From the NCBI RefSeq assembly GCF_000421105.1, contig NZ_ATWF01000001.1:530930-594929 (forward strand): a stretch of 64,000 nucleotides of DNA, in the 5' to 3' direction. Shown one piece after another: positions 44,335 through 52,344 of this stretch. Numbering within the stretch: the first letter of the stretch is position 1; each line of letters begins with the position of its first letter. Under the pieces are notes generated by a model. That model was not told the origin of the DNA. It did not search any database and saw nothing but the letters and a program-made list of their open reading frames with translations. The translations under genes and the position numbers were made by a program. This stretch comes from Limisalsivibrio acetivorans (GTDB taxonomy: Bacteria; Chrysiogenota; Deferribacteres; Deferribacterales; Geovibrionaceae).

Positions 44335-44728
44335 AAACCTTCATTGTCAGAATTGAATCAAGTTGGCTCTAGTGTTTACGTTCAAGAGATAACAACGTGA
44401 GACGTGAAGAGATGTTCCAGTTAGATGGCTACTAGTAGCCCACAACCAGTTTTGTCACATACGCTCTTAATCCTCCCCGAATGTTTTTAAGCCGAGCGAG
44501 TGCTCACTTTTCCGCCCGGAATATTTCCCGCACGATAATCACTGCTAGAACCAAGAATCTCGAACAGAATTAAATGTGATGTGCTAGAGAACTCTTCAGA
44601 ATCAGGGAATATTCAGGAAAAGGGAGTGCGAAGCGAGGGAACCGACATCAGTTATAAGTGTTTTATTAAAACACTTATAACAACGACGGATTAAAAACCC
44701 TGAGGGAATAGTTTTGCATACTTTTCTA

Positions 44729-45824
44729 TGCGAATTGTAAATTGAATCTTATCACATCTCTATGCCCATGCTATCAAGTACTTCCATAGTTGTCATATAC
44801 CCAAATCTTTTCTTAGGCCTATTGTTGATCTCTTCTACTGCCCTGTATACATCTTCACTCTTTACATCTTTAAAGCTTGTTCTCTTCGGAAAATACTGCC
44901 GAAGAAGCCCGTTCATGTTTTCGTTAAGTGCTCTTTCATTAGGACTCATCGGATTGCAGAAATAGAACTGTACTCCTACTGACTTATAACCGTAAAACTC
45001 TTTACCTCTATCTACTGTTATGGATTTAAACTTAGAGCTGCCAAAGCGCCTTATACACTCTATTGCTGAGCGGTTATATTCTTTTATAGACTTGTTCTCA
45101 AGTTTCTCAGCCCATATAAAACCAGTACTTCTCTCTACAAAAGTTGCTATATAACCGCTTTTGTTGTAACCACTTATAAGATCGCTCTCCCATACTCCAA
45201 AACCCTCTTCTGGACGGTCCTCAATGCGAGGAAGGTCTGTCTTGGCTGAACGACTTCCTGCCTTTATACCTATAGTGCGTTTACGACCTCGGTGTGTCCT
45301 GAAATACTTGTGGTAGCCACGTAAGGGAACATCCCTGTACTCATGGTCAATACCCTTGCGTACCCATAAATATATGCTCTTAAATGATATATGTTTATCT
45401 GACTCACACGGATAATCTCTCTTTAAACGACCGGATATCTGCTCCGGTGACCAGTGTTGTTCTAGTTTCTCTCGGACATAGTTTAACAAAAATCCCTTAT
45501 CCTTACGAAATCCGCCCTTAGTCTTTTTGCGCCTACGTAAGGCTCGAGAGTGGGATGCTTTAGCTCGATATCTGTTACAGCAATCCTTATTACGACTGAT
45601 TTCCTGACTTACAGCAGATTGTGTAATGCCTAATATTGCGGATATTTTACGTTGTGAGTATCCCTGGCGAAGTAGACGCTCTAGTATTTCTCGATCTCTA
45701 ATGCTAAGATGCTTATGGCTCATTGCTGTGCTCCTCCTTCGGGAGAAAGTTTTTGTGGTGAAGACTGCATGGCATGAGCCTTTTTTATTTCATATTAGTG
45801 ATAAGATTGCTATTACAATCTGCG
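44729..45824 (-). mobile_element. Complete IS30-family insertion sequence (1,096 bp)
   Basis: Imperfect terminal inverted repeats lie at 44729-44755 (TGCGAATTGTAAATTG...) and 45798-45824 (reverse complement CGCAGATTGTAATAGC...), both ending in AATCTTATCAC. The element carries one transposase gene. The flanking dinucleotide TA (44727-44728 and 45825-45826) is duplicated; the uninterrupted left repeat copy has a single TA there. Length and duplication size fit the IS30 family. Confidence 0.93.
44752..45723 (-). CDS. IS30-family transposase
   Basis: A 323-residue DDE transposase, probably intact. The N-terminal helix-turn-helix is GYSQRKISAILGITQSAVSQ. The catalytic triad is visible as Asp in VWESDLISGY, Asp in ITVDRGKEF and Glu in NERALNENMNGLLRQY, the usual IS30 spacing. 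It cuts and joins the IS ends. It lies within the inverted-repeat arm, on the minus strand, with no sign of frameshift, which suggests a recent insertion. Confidence 0.95.
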   Translation of the reverse strand: MSHKHLSIRDREILERLLRQGYSQRKISAILGITQSAVSQEISRNKDCCNRYRAKASHSRALRRRKKTKGGFRKDKGFLLNYVREKLEQHWSPEQISGRLKRDYPCESDKHISFKSIYLWVRKGIDHEYRDVPLRGYHKYFRTHRGRKRTIGIKAGSRSAKTDLPRIEDRPEEGFGVWESDLISGYNKSGYIATFVERSTGFIWAEKLENKSIKEYNRSAIECIRRFGSSKFKSITVDRGKEFYGYKSVGVQFYFCNPMSPNERALNENMNGLLRQYFPKRTSFKDVKSEDVYRAVEEINNRPKKRFGYMTTMEVLDSMGIEM

Positions 45825-46144
45825 TAAAAAGTATGTGGCGCGAGAGCGCAAGACAAAGGGATTAATGACTAATTTCGAATGTGATTATGTAAATAATAAG
45901 ACTAAGGGGAAATTTTTAGGAAAAACTTTCCCCTTAGAATCCCCTTAAAAACCCATTTTAGGATTTTAAGAAAGTATTATACTAAAAGGATTCCATGAAT
46001 GGAGGCCTATTGCATATCAACTATGATAGTATGATTAGCATAAGCTTTCATGGATGAAAGCTCGCTTGCGTAAGTGAGAAGGAAGCTTCTTCCTTCGAAC
46101 GGCAGAATAATTTCCATGGAAGGAAAATTATTCAGATAGATAAA

Positions 46145-46282
46145 TGAGTTTTTGAGGGGTTGTTAAGGGGTGGTTTGTTCCTAAAAAGCACCCCTTAAGT
46201 CTTTTCTATACATACTCAAATACGAAATCAAAAAAAACGCAGGGAACTTTCATACTGAAATAAGTATTAATAAAGCACAGCT
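46145..46282 (+). repeat. Further hairpin module at the outer edge
   Basis: Stem TTAAGGGGTG/CACCCCTTAA (46163-46172, 46189-46198) encloses a loop containing GTTCCTAAAAA, the third version of the module seen at 31922-31957 and 44109-44141. It also lies close to the recO stop and could end that transcript's converging partner. The remaining bases to 46282 show nothing distinctive. Confidence 0.65.
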
Positions 46283-46978
46283 TTATATAAGCTCCAGCAA
46301 CGTACGACAGGATTTAAGTTTCTGTTCAAGGGCGGACTGGCAGTACTCGCAGAAGAATCTGATAAGCTCTATCTCCTGCTCCCTCGTGATCTTCATATTG
46401 CGGAAGATCTCCTTCTTTGGGATACTTCGGATATAAAAAAGCACCGCAGGCTTTATATAGATCCCCTTCCCTGCGCAATTTGAACATATGAATTCGTTAT
46501 CAAACACATGTCCTGACTCCCCCTCCCCTCCACAGGATGAACATACGTATGGATCGAAGAACAGGCCAGCCTCCTGTAGTAGATGGTGGAGTATATAGGG
46601 AGTTACCTTGCGGTAGTTTTCTTCTGTATACCTGAGCAGATACTTCCACAGGCGCACATCCTTCTCCCGTTCCTGGCAGATTATATCAAGAACCTCAAAA
46701 ACAAGGTGCAGGCGCAGGGATATATCATGAGTGCTGATATATTTATAGTAGGCAGGATCCCTCTCAAAGCCGTAATATCTGTTTAGATCGGAGTTTTCCT
46801 TAAGGTAAAGGTCGATAACGCCTGGGATAAAAGCGGGCAAGCCCCCTTTTTTGGTGAAGGCCTTGGGAACGAAGAGCTTGAGTTTACCCAAATCCTCTGT
46901 ATAAACCTTTGCTATGGCGGAATCATCCGAATAGCGGATCAGCCTGTAGATAACCCCTCTGGTGGAAAGACGGCTCAT
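46283..46978 (-). CDS. recO: DNA repair protein RecO
   Basis: A 231-residue recombination mediator of the RecFOR pathway. The N-terminal OB fold (about 1-80) begins with the typical GVIYRLIRYSDDSAIAKVYTEDLGK stretch (residues 8-32); a helical domain follows with a four-Cys zinc site (CSSC near 143, CSNC near 163). It overlaps mgtE by 4 bases and ends the minus-strand housekeeping run. RecO often follows era, as it does here after mgtE. Confidence 0.9.
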   Translation of the reverse strand: MSRLSTRGVIYRLIRYSDDSAIAKVYTEDLGKLKLFVPKAFTKKGGLPAFIPGVIDLYLKENSDLNRYYGFERDPAYYKYISTHDISLRLHLVFEVLDIICQEREKDVRLWKYLLRYTEENYRKVTPYILHHLLQEAGLFFDPYVCSSCGGEGESGHVFDNEFICSNCAGKGIYIKPAVLFYIRSIPKKEIFRNMKITREQEIELIRFFCEYCQSALEQKLKSCRTLLELI

Positions 46979-48333
46979 ACGAAAATATTAAACAACACCA
47001 TCGATACACTGAAATATATTGTTAAACCGATGAGGTCGTTGAGCATTGTTATAAATGGACTCGAAGCCACAGCGGGGTCAAAATTAAGCTTAATAAGAGT
47101 TGTGGGAACCACTGTACCCGTAAAGGCTGCTATGGTCATGGCAGCAAACATCGCTGTGCCGACAATTACTCCGAGCAAAGGGGAGCCCGACCAGAATGGT
47201 GCTATGATTCCAAGCAACGTTCCACAGACAAAGCCCATGATCATGCCGACACGGACCTCTTTCATCATAACCTTGAATATGTCACGCTTCGCCACCTTAC
47301 CCAGAGCAAGCCCCCGTATTAGGATCGTAGCGGATTGGCTACCAACGTTCCCCCCCATCGCCATAATGATGGGCATAAATGGAATGAGCACGGCGAAATT
47401 CGACATGTTGTTCTGGAAAACCGATGTTACAACACCCGCAAGAACTGCACCCGCAAAGGTGACTATGAGCCAAGGAAGACGCACCTTTGCAACCTTTGCT
47501 GAGTTATGCCCCATGAGAAGCTCGTCATCGGAGGAACCAACCATCATATAGATGTCCTCGGTGGCCTCCTCACGGATAATGTCGATAACATCATCAACGG
47601 TGATGATACCGGAAAGGACATGGAAGTCGTCCACAACGGGAATTGCAAGGAGGTCATACTTCTCAACTATCTTTGCCACATCCTCTTGATCCTCATGGTC
47701 ACGAACGTATATAACATCCGTCGTCATTATCTCCTCAAGCTTCTTATCCGGTGAATTCAGAATAAGTTCCCGCAGGGAGATAACACCCACAAGCTTCCCC
47801 TCTTCGTCCGTAACATAGAGGTAGAAAACCATATCCACGTTCTCTGCGTTGTGAAGGCTCTTTGTGGCCTCCTTAACGGTCATGGTTTCGCAGAGGGAGA
47901 AGTAGCTGGTGTTCATGATAGAACCGGCGGTGTATTCCTGATAGCTGAGGAGCTGTTCAACCTCGCTCATCTCGCCGCTTCCGATTATATTAAGTACAGA
48001 CTGGGATGTCTCATCGGGTATGATACGCAGAACAAGGGCGGCATCATCCGATTCCATATGCTCAACAATCTGGGCGATATCGTCCGGTTTTTTCTCTGCC
48101 AGCATGGCGATAATCTCCGCCTCGCTAAGCTCTGGAACGATATCTGCAAGAAGCTGTTTATCCTTTATATTGCTAATAAGCTTTTTTGCATCAAGGTCAT
48201 TCAGGTTAGAGTATATAGTTGCAATATCCGCCGGGTGCAGCTTTGCAATCATCTTCTCAAGAGGAGCCTTTGCGTTTCTTCTGAGAAGTTTTCTTACGCT
48301 TTCAAGGGTTACCTTAAGTCTTGGTGTCAGCAT
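46975..48333 (-). CDS. mgtE: Magnesium transporter MgtE
   Basis: A 452-residue Mg2+ channel. N-terminal helical domain (about 1-130) with LHPADIATIYSNL and LAEKKPDDIAQIVEHM, two CBS domains (about 135-260) and a five-helix pore (about 280-450) with GGNVGSQSATILIRGLALG. The N and CBS domains close the pore when Mg2+ is high. AAGGGGG lies 6 bases before the ATG. It is inserted between era and recO, which are usually neighbours. I looked for an Mg2+ riboswitch in the 190-base leader and saw none. Confidence 0.93.
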   Translation of the reverse strand: MLTPRLKVTLESVRKLLRRNAKAPLEKMIAKLHPADIATIYSNLNDLDAKKLISNIKDKQLLADIVPELSEAEIIAMLAEKKPDDIAQIVEHMESDDAALVLRIIPDETSQSVLNIIGSGEMSEVEQLLSYQEYTAGSIMNTSYFSLCETMTVKEATKSLHNAENVDMVFYLYVTDEEGKLVGVISLRELILNSPDKKLEEIMTTDVIYVRDHEDQEDVAKIVEKYDLLAIPVVDDFHVLSGIITVDDVIDIIREEATEDIYMMVGSSDDELLMGHNSAKVAKVRLPWLIVTFAGAVLAGVVTSVFQNNMSNFAVLIPFMPIIMAMGGNVGSQSATILIRGLALGKVAKRDIFKVMMKEVRVGMIMGFVCGTLLGIIAPFWSGSPLLGVIVGTAMFAAMTIAAFTGTVVPTTLIKLNFDPAVASSPFITMLNDLIGLTIYFSVSMVLFNIFV

Positions 48334-48525
48334 TTCATACCCCCTTGTACAGCGGTGCTATCCGCATATTACAGCACTAATCAATCTATCTGAGGGTGCC
48401 GTTTAATGAATTTTATAAATGTTCAGGGTTACATAATACAACATTTTGGAGCAGAATGCAGATTATAAGAAAGAATGATTAAAAATAAAACACAAAAATG
48501 ACTTTTTTTTGTAAAAAACGGATGT

Positions 48526-49419
48526 TTATTCGGACAGACCCTGTATGCGGAGGTATTCGGAATTGCTCTGCCAATCCCCCCTGACCTTAACCCAAAGCTG
48601 AAGATGTATCTTGACGCCGAAGAAATGCTCAAGATTCTTCCTTGCACTCGTACCTATCTCTTTGAGCATGGAGCCCTGTTTACCGATCACCATACCCTTG
48701 TGGCTCTCCCGGTTGACGATTATCGATGCAGATATCTCCATCCGGTCCTCGGAAACATCCTCCACCTTCTCGGTCTCCACCATAACATTATAGGGGATCT
48801 CCTCACGGAGCCTTTCAAAAACCTGCTCTCGGATGTACTCGGAGATTAGAAGTTTCTCGGGAAGGGTTGTTATCTCCTCCCTGTCGAACATCTGTTCCCC
48901 TTCGGGGAGATGCTTTTCTATGAGCTCAACCAGTGTATCGACATTCTTATCCCTAAGGGCACTAAGGGGAACTACCTCGGCGAAGTCGAGCTCGGGGAAG
49001 AACTTTTCAGCAGCCTTAAAAGTGTCCTCTTTGCTGTAGTTGTCCACCTTGTTAATAAGCAGAAACACCTTGCAGTTAACACCTTTCAGGATCTCCACAA
49101 GGTTTTTGAACTCCCTGCCGTCCTTTTTCTCATCGGGCTGTACCATCAGAAGTATGATATCCACCATCTCCACGGAATCCACCGCCTGCTGAACCATCAT
49201 CTTGTTTATGGAATCCCTTGCGGAGTGGTAACCGGGTGTATCTATGAAAACAATCTGGCTGTCGGGACGGTTCAGGATACCCTGAACGTTTATCCTTGTT
49301 GTCTGGGGTTTATTGGATACAATGGCTATCTTCTCGCCAAGCATTGCGTTAAGAAGGGTCGATTTGCCCACGTTCGGGCGACCCATTATCGATACGAAAC
49401 CTGATTTAAATGTACTCAA
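48526..49419 (-). CDS. era: Ribosome-assembly GTPase Era
   Basis: A 297-residue GTPase that binds the 3' end of 16S rRNA. G domain (1-170) with GRPNVGKSTLLN, DTPGYHSARD and NKVDNYS, then a KH domain (about 200-290) with the VIGKQGSMLKEIGTSARKNLE loop-helix near residue 250. It follows the CorC-like gene by 5 bases. Part of the phoH-ybeY-era ribosome maturation run. Confidence 0.95.
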   Translation of the reverse strand: MSTFKSGFVSIMGRPNVGKSTLLNAMLGEKIAIVSNKPQTTRINVQGILNRPDSQIVFIDTPGYHSARDSINKMMVQQAVDSVEMVDIILLMVQPDEKKDGREFKNLVEILKGVNCKVFLLINKVDNYSKEDTFKAAEKFFPELDFAEVVPLSALRDKNVDTLVELIEKHLPEGEQMFDREEITTLPEKLLISEYIREQVFERLREEIPYNVMVETEKVEDVSEDRMEISASIIVNRESHKGMVIGKQGSMLKEIGTSARKNLEHFFGVKIHLQLWVKVRGDWQSNSEYLRIQGLSE

Positions 49420-49424
49420 AGCTG

Positions 49425-50711
49425 TTAATCCTCCTCATCGGGGAAAGGTGAACCTATCCCGAGCCTTTTTACCTCAACCTTGCCAAGTTTTCTATCTTCA
49501 ATATTAAGTATATGGAAACTGTAGCCCGCATGTTCATAGACATCCCCCGTTTCGGGGATCCTTCCGGCAAGGTCGAATATCAGGCCGCCCAGCGTTTCAT
49601 ACTTTTCCATCTCTTCGGTTTTTTCTATGTTGAATCTTTCGCAGAAGTCATCGATATCCATCATGGAGTCGACGTTGAATGTAGACTCATCGATAACATC
49701 AACCTCGCTCTCCTCTTCGTCGTATTCATCCCAGATTTCGCCGACGATCTCCTCAAGGATATCCTCTAAGGTAACAATACCGGAAACACCGCCATACTCA
49801 TCCACAACAACGGCCATATGACTCCTGCTCTTCTGGAATTCGGTGAGCATCTCGTCTATCTTCTTTGTGCCGGGGATAAAGAAAACCTGCCTGAGCATAT
49901 TCTTGAGTTCATACCCCTCAAGACCTTTGCTCATATACTTCAGGAGATCCTTAACGTTAAGAACGCCGACAATGTTATCAATGCTCTCCTGATACACAGG
50001 GAGACGTGAAAACTCATGCTCAAGAATCTTTTCCATTATGGAATCGAAACTTTCATCGATGCTCACAGCCACAACATCCGTACGGGGAACCATGATCTCG
50101 TTAAGGTTCATATCCCCTATCTCGAAGATGTTCTGGAGCATCTCCTTCTGGCCGTTTTCAAGCACCCCTTCTTTCTCACCAACGTTGATAATAAACTCGA
50201 TCTCCTCTTCTGTAAGCTGTGGTCCTTTATCGAGCTTTCCACCGGTAATCTTTATGAGCCCTACAACGAACTTGTTCATCAGGTATGCTGCGGGGAAGAA
50301 AACGGTATAGAAGATTTTGAGCACATGCATGATATATATGGCGATCTTCTCGGCGTTATGTTTGGCGAAGGTTTTAGGTGTAATCTCACCGAAGATAAGA
50401 ACGGCAAGTGTCATAACACCTGTTACCAGGGCGATCTGAGTATCGCCGAAAACCTTCCGCACAAGTTCAGCCGCAAGTACCGAGCCGAGAATGTTCACGA
50501 TGTTGTTGCCGATAAGGATCGTGTTAAGAACCTTGTTTGGATGATGGAGCCATAGATCAAGCACCTTCGCCCTCTTGTTCTCCTCCATAAGATGGCGGAT
50601 CTTCAACTCATTCAATGATGTAAGAGCTGTTTCACTGCCGGAGAAGAAACCGGAAAGAAGGATACATGTTATTATTGAGGCAAGTTCCAAACCAATGCCG
50701 TCACCTTGCAA
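49425..50711 (-). CDS. CNNM/CorC-HlyC membrane protein
   Basis: A 428-residue protein with a DUF21/CNNM transmembrane domain (about 5-190; FFSGSETALTSLNELKIRHL at 20-40), a CBS pair (about 200-330, ending VDEYGGVSGIVTLEDILEEI) and a CorC/HlyC C-terminal domain (about 345-420). The family is linked to magnesium or cobalt transport; older names call it haemolysin. It starts with TTG at 50711, with AGGGG 8 bases upstream. MgtE being encoded two genes downstream supports a divalent-metal role. Confidence 0.88.
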   Translation of the reverse strand: MQGDGIGLELASIITCILLSGFFSGSETALTSLNELKIRHLMEENKRAKVLDLWLHHPNKVLNTILIGNNIVNILGSVLAAELVRKVFGDTQIALVTGVMTLAVLIFGEITPKTFAKHNAEKIAIYIMHVLKIFYTVFFPAAYLMNKFVVGLIKITGGKLDKGPQLTEEEIEFIINVGEKEGVLENGQKEMLQNIFEIGDMNLNEIMVPRTDVVAVSIDESFDSIMEKILEHEFSRLPVYQESIDNIVGVLNVKDLLKYMSKGLEGYELKNMLRQVFFIPGTKKIDEMLTEFQKSRSHMAVVVDEYGGVSGIVTLEDILEEIVGEIWDEYDEEESEVDVIDESTFNVDSMMDIDDFCERFNIEKTEEMEKYETLGGLIFDLAGRIPETGDVYEHAGYSFHILNIEDRKLGKVEVKRLGIGSPFPDEED

Positions 50712-50926
50712 TTAAAGCACCCCTAGAAAAAGAAACAGATAAACTGTTGTTAGATAGTGTAATACGACCAGCTCCGACTTGTTCGTCTGCTGTGGAATCT
50801 TTGAATGGCAATACTGAATGGTATACAACCTTTGAATTACCCGAATATGGCTCTGATTTCATATTCATTATAGTATCACAGTAAAATATGGCGGTCTAGG
50901 GCTAACATGCACTTTCTTAAATATTT

Positions 50927-51382
50927 TCAAGGAACGTATCCCCTTGCCACGGCATCTTTCAGGATAGCCTCCTGTATGGAAAACATCTCCTTCTCATCCT
51001 CCTCCCCTCGCTCGTGATCGTAGTTGAGCAGGTGGAGAAGGCCGTGAATATAGAGAAAAGCGATTTCACGTACAAAGTCTATACCAGAACTCTCCGCCTG
51101 TTTGCGGGCTGTATCTGCCGAGATAACAACATCCCCGAGCATTCCGCCATACTTTCTGGCACTGTCTGATAAGGGGAACGATAGGACATCCGTGGCCCCT
51201 TCCCTGTTCCGGTACTGGCTATTAAGCCCAGCGATCTCCTCATCATCGGTGACGAGAATAGAGACCTCCGCCTCCATGAAATCCGCCTCAATCCAGCGGA
51301 AGGTATCCTTGGTCAGCTGGGTAAAAAGCTCCCTGTCCAGCCCGGATTCGGTCTTGTCTGTAATGAGGACATCAACCATCAT
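50927..51382 (-). CDS. ybeY: rRNA maturation endonuclease YbeY
   Basis: A 151-residue metal-dependent RNase that processes 16S rRNA. The zinc site is the H-x3-H-x5-H pattern in HGLLHLLNYDHE near residue 115, and the strand REGATDVLSFPL is conserved. The start overlaps the phoH stop by 4 bases. phoH-ybeY is one of the best conserved bacterial gene pairs. Confidence 0.94.
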   Translation of the reverse strand: MMVDVLITDKTESGLDRELFTQLTKDTFRWIEADFMEAEVSILVTDDEEIAGLNSQYRNREGATDVLSFPLSDSARKYGGMLGDVVISADTARKQAESSGIDFVREIAFLYIHGLLHLLNYDHERGEEDEKEMFSIQEAILKDAVARGYVP

Positions 51383-52344
51383 TTCCCTTGCTCCTCGTGC
51401 CTGTCGTAGGCTTCGATAATCTTCTGCACCAGATTATGCCTTACGACATCCTTCTGGGAGAAGTCCACGAAGTTAATCCCCGGAACTCCCCTTAGTATAT
51501 CACGAACAAGGATAAGGCCGCTCTTCTTGTTGCTGGGAAGGTCTACCTGGGTAATATCCCCTGTTACAACGGCCTTTGAACGAAAACCGAGGCGTGTAAG
51601 AAACATCTTCATCTGCTCGGAGGTGGTGTTCTGCGCCTCATCAAGGACTATGAAGGAGTCATTCAGCGTTCTCCCTCTCATGAATGCGAGGGGTGCAACC
51701 TCGATAATATTCTTCTCAATGAGCGTTGAAACCTGCTCGAAGTTCATCATGCTGTATAGTGCGTCATATAATGGACGCAGATAGGGGTTTATCTTATCCT
51801 GTATATCCCCGGGGAGGAAGCCAAGGTTCTCGCCGGCCTCAACAGCGGGTCTTGTGAGTATAATCCTTCCAACCTTTTTATGGAGAAATAGATGAACAGC
51901 CATAGCCATGGCGAGGTATGTTTTCCCCGTTCCCGCAGGACCAGTTCCGAAAACGAGATCGTTATCCCTTATGGACTGGACATAACGCATCTGCGTGCTT
52001 GATTTTGGCGAAACGCTTTTGACCCTTCCGCCCACTTTGATGGACTCAAGGAGAACGCCGCTTACATCAACGCTAGATTCCTCATTCTCCATCATCCTTA
52101 TGGCATCGTTTACGCCAGACTCGCAAAGCTCGCCCTTCTCCGCCATGTTCCGCAGATGCTCCAGGAGCTTAACGGCCCTGTCCACATCCTCTTCCTTACC
52201 CTCAATCGTGCATTCACCACCGAGGACAGCGATACGAACATTCATAGCATCCCGCACCGAGCGAAGGTTCTTGTCCCCCTGCCCCAATACGGAGGGTAAA
52301 ACAGACTCCTTGAAACTAACCTTTGCGGTTACGTTCTCACTCAA
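51379..52344 (-). CDS. phoH: PhoH-family ATPase
   Basis: A 321-residue PhoH/PhoL-type protein. A short N-terminal KH-like part precedes the ATPase (about 115-310), with Walker A GPAGTGKTYLAM, Walker B FIVLDEAQNT and TGDITQVDLP. Probably acts with YbeY in RNA handling. It overlaps both neighbours by 4 bases. Confidence 0.92.
   Translation of the reverse strand: MSENVTAKVSFKESVLPSVLGQGDKNLRSVRDAMNVRIAVLGGECTIEGKEEDVDRAVKLLEHLRNMAEKGELCESGVNDAIRMMENEESSVDVSGVLLESIKVGGRVKSVSPKSSTQMRYVQSIRDNDLVFGTGPAGTGKTYLAMAMAVHLFLHKKVGRIILTRPAVEAGENLGFLPGDIQDKINPYLRPLYDALYSMMNFEQVSTLIEKNIIEVAPLAFMRGRTLNDSFIVLDEAQNTTSEQMKMFLTRLGFRSKAVVTGDITQVDLPSNKKSGLILVRDILRGVPGINFVDFSQKDVVRHNLVQKIIEAYDRHEEQGK

Larger units (their letters stand above)
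44335..46144 (-). repeat. Right arm of the 0.7-kb inverted repeat, split by IS30
   Basis: Reverse copy of 31715-32437, present as 44335-44728 and 45825-46144 with the IS element between. Substitutions relative to the left copy include a changed hairpin loop (GCGCTCTCGCGC instead of GCGCATATGCGC, read in the same direction) with the stem kept. Confidence 0.92.

Noticed and set aside
43853-44400. Open frames of 62-97 codons in the right repeat array
   Set aside because: These are the same repeat units read on the other strand, without ribosome sites or conserved coding.
48334-48525. Mg2+ riboswitch in front of mgtE
   Set aside because: The leader was inspected for an M-box-like fold and none could be supported; only weak stems are visible.
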